Origin: Haloferacaceae archaeon | Lineage (GTDB): Archaea; Halobacteriota; Halobacteria; Halobacteriales; Haloferacaceae | Assembly: GCA_018609965.1 (NCBI GenBank) | Contig: JAHENP010000288.1 | Span: 1 to 12,524, forward strand | Direction: 5' to 3' | Length of the DNA: 12,524 bases | Shown: piece by piece, positions 6,587 to 12,379 of the stretch | Layout of the letters: each line of letters begins with the position of its first letter | Position numbering within the stretch: the stretch's first letter is position 1 | The notes under the pieces: generated by a model | The model's database searches: none | What the model was told of the DNA's origin: nothing | Seen by the model: only the letters and a program-made list of their open reading frames with translations | Position numbers and translations under genes: made by a program

Positions 6587-7561
6587 TCACTCGGCGGTCG
6601 GGCCACGCCGCGACGCCGGGTGGCGGTCGGTGAACCGGTCCGCAAGGTCCGTGATCCCCTCACGTAGGGTGTGGCGGGGTTCGAACCCCGTCTCGGCGAG
6701 CCGGTCGAAGTCGACGTGGTACGACGGTCCCGGGTGTTCGTCCTCCAGGTACGTCACGTCGAGGTCGGCGTCAAGCGTCTCACGGACCAGTTCGGCGATC
6801 TCACTGATCCGGTAGTTGCCGTCGTCGGAGCCGACGTTGTACACGTCGCGCGTCCACTGGTCCGGGTGGCGCGCGGCGTGTGCGTACGCCCGCGCCGCGT
6901 CGGCAACGTGGACGAACGGTCGCCAGTTGGAGCCGTCGCCGTAGACGGTCAACGGGCGGTCGGTGAGCGCACGAAAGACGAAGTGGTTGACGACGAGGTT
7001 GAACCGCATCCCCGGGGAGTAGCCGTAGTTGGTGCTCATCCGGAGCGCGGTCGCGTCGAACCCGTACCGGTCGGCCGCCTCCCGGAGCAACGACTCCGCC
7101 TCGTGTTTCGTCTCGGCGTACGGGTTCAACGGCTCCGGCGCGGTCTCCTCGTCGATGTCCGTCGTCGCGGCCCGGCCGTAGATGTTACACGAGGAGGCGA
7201 ACACGACCGTCTCGACGCCGAGCTTCCCCGCCGCACGCAGGACGTTCTCCGTGCCGTCGTAGTTGACGCGTCTGGTCTCGGCCGCGCGGTCGTGGGTGCT
7301 GTCCGCGCCGGTGATCGCCGCGAGGTGGATCACCGTGTCACACCCGCGGGTCGCCGACTCCACGTCGCCGTACTCCGTCACGTCACCGCGGCGGAACGCG
7401 AGCGTGTCGTCGTCGCCGAGCCCGCTCCCGAGGAGGTTCCGTGGGGACGACGCCGACAGGTCGTCGACCACCCGAACGGTGTCGATGTCCGGCTGGTCGG
7501 CGAGCTGTGGGACCAGCGCGCTCCCGATGTAGCCACAGCCGCCGGTGACGAGCACGTCCAT
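6587..7561 (-). CDS. NAD-dependent epimerase/dehydratase, extended SDR (second gene of the SDR operon)
   Basis: Predicted cytoplasmic nucleotide-sugar epimerase or dehydratase of 324 residues. It shows the glycine-rich TGGCGYIGS (6-14), acidic Asp33/Asp34 after strand 2 (NAD preference), HLAA at 79-82, Ser123/Ser124 in FASSCNIYG and the catalytic Tyr148/Lys152 in PYAETK. The C-terminal half has the sugar-nucleotide binding patterns LTVYGDGSNWRPFVHV and YNVGSDD. It most resembles UDP-glucose 4-epimerase/dTDP-glucose 4,6-dehydratase-type enzymes, but the exact reaction is not clear. The start is well supported: GGAGGAG (7568-7574) lies 6 nt before the ATG, within the end of the previous gene, and only 3 nt separate the two genes. 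It is therefore cotranscribed with, and probably tightly linked in function to, the SQD1-like gene. Confidence 0.9.
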   Translation of the reverse strand: MDVLVTGGCGYIGSALVPQLADQPDIDTVRVVDDLSASSPRNLLGSGLGDDDTLAFRRGDVTEYGDVESATRGCDTVIHLAAITGADSTHDRAAETRRVNYDGTENVLRAAGKLGVETVVFASSCNIYGRAATTDIDEETAPEPLNPYAETKHEAESLLREAADRYGFDATALRMSTNYGYSPGMRFNLVVNHFVFRALTDRPLTVYGDGSNWRPFVHVADAARAYAHAARHPDQWTRDVYNVGSDDGNYRISEIAELVRETLDADLDVTYLEDEHPGPSYHVDFDRLAETGFEPRHTLREGITDLADRFTDRHPASRRGPTAE

Positions 7562-7564
7562 CCG

Positions 7565-9796
7565 TCACTCCTCCAGTCGGTCTTCGAGCACACCCGGGAG
7601 GAACCGGTCCTCGTGGGCCGCGATCCGGTCGGCGTGGTCGGTGATCGTCTCGAACACCTGCCGGACACCCTCCTCAAAGGTGACCGACTGGCCGTCGATC
7701 AGGCCGGCGTAGCGGTCGTTCTCGATCTCCATCTGGTGGGTCTCGTCCTCGTCGCGGGGGTTCTCGAAGTGCTCGACGGTCGTCCCGAGATCGAACTCCC
7801 GGGCGACCTCGGCGACGGTCTCACCCATCTCGACGATGCTGATCGGGCGGGTGACCTGGTTGTAGACGACGTGGTCGTCCGGCCGGTCGTCGGGGTCACC
7901 CAGCGCCAGCCGGGCGAGCCCCTCGACGGCGTCTTCCAACGCGACGAACGGCTTCCGTTGCTCGCCTCTCCCGTAGACGGTGATCGGGTAGCCCGCGACC
8001 GCCTGCGCGCAAAACCGGTGGGCGACGACCCCGAAGTAGTAGTCGAAGTCGAACCGGGTGGCGAGCCGCGGGTCGGCAGCGGTCTCGGGCGTCTCCGTCC
8101 CGTAGGTGATCGCGGTCCGCACGTCGCTGACCGGGATGTCGAACTGCGAGTGGGCGAGTCGGAGGTTCGCCGCGTCGTGGCTCTTCGAGTTACCACACCA
8201 GACTGGGGCGCCGTCGCGGCGAACGAGCACGAGCCCACCATCGACGGTACAACAGTATACGCTTCCGTCGTACTGCTCGCGACCGAACGCATCGTCGCCT
8301 TGATTCGCCTGAACACACCACGTCGGGTTGATACTCACTCTGTACTCCCGTCTCGTCTGGTGGTTATCCTCCTCACTACGGTCCAGACTGTGGGAGGTTG
8401 CACTGAACCCAAGTTTGAGCGCGATTTCCTGGACATCGTCCGCCAGCCCCGGGTCAGAAGTGTAGTACGTCCACCCCTGACCGTTCTCTGTCCCGTCTCC
8501 TTCGATCAGGGCGTCAAGCAGAACGCCGAGGTGATCTTGATCGAGGTTCCGCATCCACTCCGGAATCCGTTTCCGGTCCTTGAACTGTCTGAGATACGTC
8601 GCCAACTGGTGATCAGTGATCTCGACGTACTCCTGTTTCGGATCAGTGTGGTGTCGAACCTTTTCGCGGTCGAATCCGATCCTCTCGAACATTTCAACGA
8701 GCGGTCCAGCATCTGACTGATACAGCCGAACGTTGTTCGTTTGTTCGGCTTTCCCGACAGTTCCTTCGGCGAGCCACCAACCGAAGAATCGGACCCACGA
8801 GTCCATCGGGATCGACCGAGACGCGAGTTGGACCACTTGTGCGTGGTTGTGTCCGTGTTCGCAGCTCGGCAGCTCGAACGTTGTCTCGCTTTCTCCCTCC
8901 CAGCTCGGGAACGCGGTGAAGAAGCACGGGTACTGGTACTCGTCGCCAAGTTGATTTGCCTCAACAATCTCGCGTCTGTTGTCGAACGTCTTCTGCCCGT
9001 CTTGTGCCCAGCTGGTCCCGATCAGTGTTCGATGGTTCGGCGTCACCTTCAGGTCGACACGTCGGTTCGACACTGTCACCATCTCACCGGAGTAGTTGTA
9101 CTCTTGGACCGCTGATGGTCGTGTCCAACCGGTGTCGCCGGTCTCACTGTCCATCGACATGACCTCGTCTTCATCAGTGAGCTTAGGGAACGGCTTCCAG
9201 CCGTCCGTGGTGAGAATCTCGGTCTCTGAGTCGTAGCACTGGTGATACCACGACCCGGCCATCGCCGGGAACGGAACCTCGTCGCGCTCGCCGTCGTTCT
9301 CCATCACCGCGCCGCCCTCGGGGATGGGGAACTCCGGCGCGCCGTAGACGCCGGTGGTTGTGGTCTCGATCAGGTGGGTGTCCGCGAGGTCGTTCTCCGC
9401 CAGCCCGAACGCGAGGTTCCGGGTGGCCTGCATGTTGTTGTGTTGGGTGAAGTTCGCCCGCTCCCCGTTGATCTGGGAGTACGGCGCCGACGGCTGGGCG
9501 GCCGTGTGGACGACCGTCTCCGGTTCGTGCACCTGGAGTAGCTCGTCGACGAACGCTCGGTCGGTCAGGTCACCCTCGACGAAGGAGAGGTTGTGGAGGC
9601 CGTGGACCTCGCGGGCGGCCGCCACCCGGGTGTCCGGGTCCGCCACGTCCGTCGCTGAGAGCGAGCCGACGTCCTCGACCCACTCGCGTCGACTGAAGTT
9701 GTCGACGCCGATCACACGCTCGTCGGTCCTGTCTGCGACTCGGAGGGCGGTCGGCCACCCGATGTAGCCGTCCGCGCCGGTTACAACCACACTCAT
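7565..9796 (-). CDS. UDP-sulfoquinovose synthase-like SDR (SQD1/Agl3 type) interrupted by an intein
   Basis: The 743-residue precursor would splice to about 393 residues, the length of SQD1. The N-extein (1-186) has TGADGYIGW (6-14), the SQD1-typical QPSAPYSQI (101-109), TQHNN (117-121) and a TTTGVYG segment in which Thr147 aligns with the SQD1 catalytic Thr. The C-extein (537-743) has SKSHDAANL, RFDFDYYFGVVAHRFC and YPITVYGRGEQRKPFV, which I recognise as close to the plant SQD1 segments. Joined, the exteins restore Y-H-Q-S-K, the counterpart of the SQD1 catalytic YHLSK. SQD1 uses UDP-glucose and sulfite to make UDP-sulfoquinovose; archaeal Agl3 does so for N-glycans. Sulfite use here is inferred from family similarity. 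It is the first gene of the three-SDR operon, with an operator and TATA-like box just upstream. Confidence 0.87.
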   Translation of the reverse strand: MSVVVTGADGYIGWPTALRVADRTDERVIGVDNFSRREWVEDVGSLSATDVADPDTRVAAAREVHGLHNLSFVEGDLTDRAFVDELLQVHEPETVVHTAAQPSAPYSQINGERANFTQHNNMQATRNLAFGLAENDLADTHLIETTTTGVYGAPEFPIPEGGAVMENDGERDEVPFPAMAGSWYHQCYDSETEILTTDGWKPFPKLTDEDEVMSMDSETGDTGWTRPSAVQEYNYSGEMVTVSNRRVDLKVTPNHRTLIGTSWAQDGQKTFDNRREIVEANQLGDEYQYPCFFTAFPSWEGESETTFELPSCEHGHNHAQVVQLASRSIPMDSWVRFFGWWLAEGTVGKAEQTNNVRLYQSDAGPLVEMFERIGFDREKVRHHTDPKQEYVEITDHQLATYLRQFKDRKRIPEWMRNLDQDHLGVLLDALIEGDGTENGQGWTYYTSDPGLADDVQEIALKLGFSATSHSLDRSEEDNHQTRREYRVSINPTWCVQANQGDDAFGREQYDGSVYCCTVDGGLVLVRRDGAPVWCGNSKSHDAANLRLAHSQFDIPVSDVRTAITYGTETPETAADPRLATRFDFDYYFGVVAHRFCAQAVAGYPITVYGRGEQRKPFVALEDAVEGLARLALGDPDDRPDDHVVYNQVTRPISIVEMGETVAEVAREFDLGTTVEHFENPRDEDETHQMEIENDRYAGLIDGQSVTFEEGVRQVFETITDHADRIAAHEDRFLPGVLEDRLEE
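7568..7574 (-). promoter_or_regulatory. Strong Shine-Dalgarno before the second SDR gene
   Basis: GGAGGAG on the minus strand ends 6 nt before ATG 7561 and overlaps the last codons and stop of the SQD1-like gene. It fixes the start of the second SDR gene and is among the few clear ribosome binding sites in a window where many genes look leaderless. Confidence 0.75.
8189..9238 (-). mobile_element. Intein with LAGLIDADG homing endonuclease domain (350 residues) in the SQD1-like gene
   Basis: An in-frame insert of 350 residues, precursor positions 187-536. Block A starts with Cys1 (CYDSETEILTTDGW) and block B is VTPNHRTLI (Thr66, His69). Two LAGLIDADG helices appear as GWWLAEGT (153-160) and LIEGDGT (244-250), with Glu at the metal-binding positions. 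The C-terminal blocks are VYCCTVDGG and VRRDGAPVWCGN, ending in Asn350, followed by Ser as the +1 extein residue. Chemistry is therefore Cys1/Asn350/Ser+1. The penultimate residue is Gly, not the usual His, a variant I associate with inteins ending in W-x-G-N. The DNA is visibly poorer in GC and uses more A/T-ending codons than the flanking exteins, consistent with acquisition. Both boundaries were checked at the codon level. Confidence 0.93.
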
Positions 9797-9798
9797 GT

Positions 9799-9819
9799 GT
9801 TACTCATTCTCCGAGTAAC
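9799..9819 (-). promoter_or_regulatory. TrmB-type palindromic operator B (GTTACTC-N7-GAGTAAC)
   Basis: A perfect 7-7-7 inverted repeat ending 2 nt before the ATG of the SQD1-like gene and identical in both arms to operator A. It matches TACT-N7/8-GAGTA, known to me for Halobacterium TrmB. It lies just downstream of the TATA-like element, covering the expected transcription start, so binding should repress. The spacer holds an extra ATG that opens a four-codon frame (M-S-N-T-stop), whose TGA overlaps the real start codon. Confidence 0.8.
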
Positions 9820-9828
9820 CAGACACTA

Positions 9829-9837
9829 GCTAATAGT
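9829..9837 (-). promoter_or_regulatory. TATA-like element of the SDR operon
   Basis: Minus-strand ACTATTAGC lies 33-41 nt before the ATG and 10 nt upstream of operator B. Transcription would start about 25 nt downstream, inside the operator. The surrounding stretch is A/T rich compared with the genes. Confidence 0.45.
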
Positions 9838-9879
9838 GGTGTGGGTTTTCATCTCGTCGGATTGCTTTGACCACTAAAC

Positions 9880-9911
9880 AAAAAGTAAAATTTGGTCTGT
9901 GAAAAGAAATA
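9880..9911 (-). terminator. T-rich stretch, possible terminator of the uppP2-hydrolase unit
   Basis: Read on the minus strand this intergenic stretch contains ATTTCTTTTC and then AAATTTTACTTTTTG. Runs of T on the transcript strand are the usual archaeal intrinsic termination signal. It lies 150-180 nt after the stop of the DUF457-like gene and upstream of the SDR operon promoter. The same A/T-rich DNA, which includes CCTATATTTC, could instead serve as a distal promoter. Confidence 0.4.
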
Positions 9912-10014
9912 TAGGCGTTTGGACGATCACAGTTCGTTACCCGACCTACCCGTAGCGTCAGCGAGCGCATTAGCTGGATTACGACCACGCTGTGTCTGTC
10001 TGATCGGACGCTCA

Positions 10015-10029
10015 GACTGTTGGACAGTC
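10015..10029 (-). terminator. Short stem-loop in the 3' region of the DUF457-like gene
   Basis: GACTGT-TGG-ACAGTC forms a 6-bp stem with a 3-nt loop, about 30 nt past the stop at 10060. No T-run follows directly, so it is more likely an RNA-stabilising hairpin than a terminator. The remaining bases of the 9797-10059 intergenic gap show no convincing gene. Confidence 0.25.
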
Positions 10030-10059
10030 AGTCCTGCAGGTAGTCCGGACGAGCCCGCC

Positions 10060-10551
10060 TCAGGACGGTCGGACGCGACGGACGAACAGCGAGACAGCGA
10101 CTGCCGCCACGCCGGTGACCACGAGCGGTGTCGGCTCCGTACTCAGGTAGAGCCCCGGCGTCGGGAGTCCGACCCGCACGAGAGGCCACAACATCGGCTT
10201 CGAGTGGCCCGACCCGGTGAGCAACAACCCGTCGGCCGCGAGATGTGAGACAGCACCGAGCGACAGGAGTCCGACGACACGGAGCCGATCTGCTCGCCGG
10301 GCGAGCACACCGCCGACCGACACCCCGACCACGACACCACCGAGCGTGTGGAGCACGTGCCAGGAGAACGGCACCCCCAACAGCGTCGCGACGGCCGCGT
10401 CCGGCACGACGAGATACAGCTTCGCAGTGTCGGGAAGCAACGCCCCGGCCATGCAGACAGTGACGTACGCCGGCGAGAGCCAGTCGAACCGAACTCGCAG
10501 CGCCGTCGCCAGCGTGTATCCGGCGAGAACGTGAGTGAGAAGGTCGGGCAC
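10060..10551 (-). CDS. Membrane-bound metal-dependent hydrolase, YdjM/DUF457-like
   Basis: Small integral membrane protein of 163 residues with about four hydrophobic segments. It has the family's scattered His/Asp pattern: PDLLTHVLAGY at the N-terminus (His7), LLPD at 38-41, WHVLHTLGG (His65, His68) and SHLAADGLL (His103, Asp107). Family members are predicted metal-dependent hydrolases; no substrate is established here. The GTG at 10551 is chosen because it gives MPDLLTH, the usual family start, and GGAGG (10562-10566) lies 10 nt upstream. An in-frame GTG at 10560 would overlap the previous gene's stop as GTGA and add three residues, but leaves only 1 nt to the GGAGG. It follows the unknown membrane protein directly and is probably translated with it. 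Confidence 0.75.
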   Translation of the reverse strand: MPDLLTHVLAGYTLATALRVRFDWLSPAYVTVCMAGALLPDTAKLYLVVPDAAVATLLGVPFSWHVLHTLGGVVVGVSVGGVLARRADRLRVVGLLSLGAVSHLAADGLLLTGSGHSKPMLWPLVRVGLPTPGLYLSTEPTPLVVTGVAAVAVSLFVRRVRPS

Positions 10552-10556
10552 GGGCG

Positions 10557-11099
10557 TCACCCCTCCACATTGTGGTCGTCGTCACCGCTCACGAGCCGAC
10601 GTTTCGCGGCACAGAGGAGGCCCCGAACACCGAGCGGTCGAACACGCGGCGAGACGGCGAGTGAGGCGTCGACCCGCCACCAGCGGAGGAAACGGGCGAG
10701 CACCCACAGCCCGGCGAGCGCAGAGGTCGTGTACGTGTACTGTAGCCTACCGTCGGGGACGACAAACGCACGCCGTGCGTCGAGGTGACTGTCCGGTCGG
10801 AGCCGACCGAAGACGGTTAGTCCGTCGCCGACGGCCGGACGGCGATCGGTCGCGACGGTCACCGTGACCGTGTCGCCCGCACCGTTGTCCAGCCGGATTG
10901 TCGGCGGCTCCGTCGCGACGACCGGACCGCTCACGAGCACACGGTCACCGACGTACGCTCTGTAGTCGGCCGCGACGGCCGGACCGTCCGGGTAGATGTT
11001 CCGGTCCGGACGCGGGTCAAGCGAGCTGTACGCGACGAACGCGCCACAGAGACACCCTACGAGGAGGAGAACGGCGACCACGCGGTGACTGCGTCGCAT
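10557..11099 (-). CDS. Unknown membrane-anchored protein with an OB-fold-like extracytoplasmic domain
   Basis: A 180-residue protein that I do not recognise. Residues 6-24 form an N-terminal membrane segment or uncleaved signal (VVAVLLLVGCLCGAFVAY). Residues about 50-118 are rich in short beta strands with a pattern suggesting a small OB-like barrel (GDRVLVSGPVV, DTVTVTVA, GDGLTVFGRL). A second hydrophobic stretch, ALAGLWVLARFL (127-138), precedes a basic tail, so the barrel would face outside. The ATG at 11099 is chosen because the membrane segment then follows directly; an in-frame ATG at 11144 would add 15 residues. It lies 84 nt downstream of uppP copy 2, and its stop region overlaps or abuts the hydrolase start, so the two are likely co-translated. 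The OB-fold call rests on strand pattern only. Confidence 0.65.
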   Translation of the reverse strand: MRRSHRVVAVLLLVGCLCGAFVAYSSLDPRPDRNIYPDGPAVAADYRAYVGDRVLVSGPVVATEPPTIRLDNGAGDTVTVTVATDRRPAVGDGLTVFGRLRPDSHLDARRAFVVPDGRLQYTYTTSALAGLWVLARFLRWWRVDASLAVSPRVRPLGVRGLLCAAKRRLVSGDDDHNVEG

Positions 11100-11183
11100 C
11101 GTCGGTCCGGTGACGCCCGACCGAGGTGAAGCTTCCCCACGCATACGACACCGCCCCCCACACGAGACCGACACCGTGAGACC

Positions 11184-11999
11184 CTACACCACCAGCCCGA
11201 CCCCGCCCACCACCGCCAACCCGCCGAGTCCGACACAGACACCCCAGAACGCTACCCGTTCGACCACGCGCAACAACGCGTCGATGGTCGCGTAGCCGAC
11301 GACAGCCGCGACACCCAACGCGACGGCCGCCGCAAGCGGCGTCGTCTGGAGCCCGGTGTCGGCGTACGCCAGCGCGCCGGCAGCCAGCGCCGCCGGGATC
11401 GACAGGAGAAACGACAGCTCGAACGACCGGGACTCGTCGTAGCCGCGCAGCAACAACAGCCCCGTCGTCGTCCCGGAGCGTGACACGCCCGGCAGAATCG
11501 CCAACCCCTGACCGGCACCGACGAGCACCGCGTCGACGAGCGTCGGCTCACGCCGTGTCTCGGTCGCGCGGCTGGCCGACAGCCGTTGGAACAGCCCGGT
11601 CCCGACCAGTAAGACGCCGACGAGCGCGACGAACAACCCGCCGCCGGTCTTAGAGACCAGTTCGGTGATCGCCTGATAGACGGTGAGCCCGAGTGCGAGT
11701 GAGGTCACCGTCCCGACAACGACGAACCGGGCGGCCGCTCCGTCGGGACCCACGTCGTCGACACCCGGGCGCAGCGTCGAGAGACCACCGACCAGTCCGG
11801 GGAGACGGTCACGGTAGTACACCGTCGCGGACAGTGCGGTGCCGACATGGAGGAACAACGCGAACGCGACCGCCTCTTCGGGTGACCGCCCCAACACCGA
11901 CAACGCGAGTGCGACGTTCCCCTCGCTGGAGATCGGTAGCCACTCGAAGATTCCCTGCACGAGACCGACGACCACGGCGACTAACAGTGCTCGATCCAT
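11184..11999 (-). CDS. uppP: Polyprenyl-diphosphate phosphatase UppP (BacA family), copy 2
   Basis: Second UppP paralogue, 271 residues, a multi-pass membrane protein with the same QGIFEWLPISSEGN and PGVSRSGTT signatures as copy 1, so both look catalytically intact. Residues 1-63 are identical to copy 1 although the DNA there differs at about 20 silent sites. Residues 64 to about 118 are largely unrelated in sequence and five residues shorter. The rest has only about a dozen substitutions. The ATG at 11999 matches copy 1; a GTG two codons upstream (12005) is possible. It starts a probable three-gene unit with the unknown membrane protein and the DUF457-like hydrolase. The likely role is recycling of the polyprenyl carrier for surface glycan assembly, perhaps with different specificity or expression from copy 1. 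Confidence 0.92.
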   Translation of the reverse strand: MDRALLVAVVVGLVQGIFEWLPISSEGNVALALSVLGRSPEEAVAFALFLHVGTALSATVYYRDRLPGLVGGLSTLRPGVDDVGPDGAAARFVVVGTVTSLALGLTVYQAITELVSKTGGGLFVALVGVLLVGTGLFQRLSASRATETRREPTLVDAVLVGAGQGLAILPGVSRSGTTTGLLLLRGYDESRSFELSFLLSIPAALAAGALAYADTGLQTTPLAAAVALGVAAVVGYATIDALLRVVERVAFWGVCVGLGGLAVVGGVGLVV

Positions 12000-12026
12000 T
12001 GACACCGTGTAGATTCAACTCACGAC

Positions 12027-12035
12027 ACTTGAATC
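12027..12035 (-). promoter_or_regulatory. Conserved upstream block GATTCAAGT before uppP copy 2
   Basis: It lies 28-36 nt before the ATG at 11999, and the same nine bases occur at nearly the same place before uppP copy 1. A related GAGTTGAATCTAC lies closer to the start (12010-12022). Shared control of the two paralogues is a reasonable inference. Confidence 0.4.
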
Positions 12036-12071
12036 CGTTCAGGTAGTCGTGGGAGCGTCTCTGGTCAGCTA

Positions 12072-12102
12072 CCCATCCCTGAAGGGGTGGGCTTCCGCCT
12101 TG
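12072..12102 (+). repeat. Left terminal inverted repeat / hairpin of the MITE-like element
   Basis: It contains CCCATCCCT, a GAA loop region and GGGGTGGG, followed by GCTTCCGCCTTG pointing inward. The stem has one mismatch (T opposite G). Confidence 0.65.
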
Positions 12103-12276
12103 CTCGGCTGTGACAAAAGAGATGAGTGCCTGCTGTCGTGGCGGACGATCGAAGATGTGGAGGGGACAGTACCGAGTGTCCGTTTCACTGCCTGCAACAG
12201 ACCCTTCATCCCTCTCGGGAGTCCCCTCGGTTCCTCGCTTTCCCCGGTCGACCTCTTCGGCGTATTACAGCAGTGA

Positions 12277-12307
12277 CAAGGAGAAAGCCCACCCCTTTAG
12301 GGGTGGG
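12277..12307 (-). repeat. Right terminal inverted repeat / hairpin of the MITE-like element
   Basis: It contains CCCACCCCT and AGGGGTGGG, preceded by CAAGGAGAAAG on the inward side. The stem is perfect, and in reverse orientation it matches the left end at 27 of 31 positions. Confidence 0.65.
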
Positions 12308-12355
12308 ATGAATCCGACAACGCGAAAACACATCCCCGTTTCTGCTAACAGAGCC

Positions 12356-12360
12356 TTTAT
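12356..12360 (+). promoter_or_regulatory. TATA-like element of the right-edge gene
   Basis: TTTAT in an A/T-rich stretch begins 24 nt before the ATG at 12380, a spacing near that of leaderless haloarchaeal promoters. Confidence 0.35.
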
Positions 12361-12379
12361 CCCAATTGAATCCGTGTAC

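Larger units (their letters stand above)
12072..12307. mobile_element. MITE-like element with inverted hairpin ends (IS200/IS605-IS1341-type related)
   Basis: The two ends are inverted repeats of about 31 bp (12072-12102 and 12277-12307), with 27 matching positions by eye. Each end is itself a hairpin: CCCATCCCT/GAAGGGGTGGG on the left and CCCACCCCT/TTAGGGGTGGG on the right. Such CCCACCCCT-N-AGGGGTGGG hairpins next to GCTT are, in my knowledge, typical of right ends of haloarchaeal IS1341-type (TnpB-carrying) elements. The 174 bp between the ends show no transposase or TnpB remnant that I can recognise. No target duplication is evident, as expected for this superfamily. Confidence 0.6.
12000..12379. 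other. Intergenic stretch of about 380 bases: uppP2 promoter side, inverted-repeat element, promoter of the edge gene
   Basis: No convincing gene is present. Short open frames here (12049-12276 plus, 12265-12468 minus) mostly read through the hairpins of the mobile element. It holds the GATTCAAGT block upstream of uppP copy 2, the inverted-repeat element at 12072-12307 and a TATA-like TTTAT before the edge gene. Composition is lower in GC toward the right. Confidence 0.5.

Noticed and set aside
5446..6633. 395-residue plus-strand open frame opposite the third SDR gene
   Set aside because: Antisense shadow of a well-supported SDR gene, rich in Arg and Val, with no recognisable domain.
6671..8716. 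681-residue plus-strand open frame across the SDR genes
   Set aside because: It lies opposite three recognisable SDR/intein coding regions; its product is Arg/Val/Asp-rich without any motif, as expected for antisense frames in GC-rich haloarchaeal DNA.
9892..10248. 118-residue plus-strand frame in the gap between the SDR operon and the hydrolase
   Set aside because: No recognisable domain; it runs well into the antisense of the DUF457-like gene, and no clear promoter precedes it.
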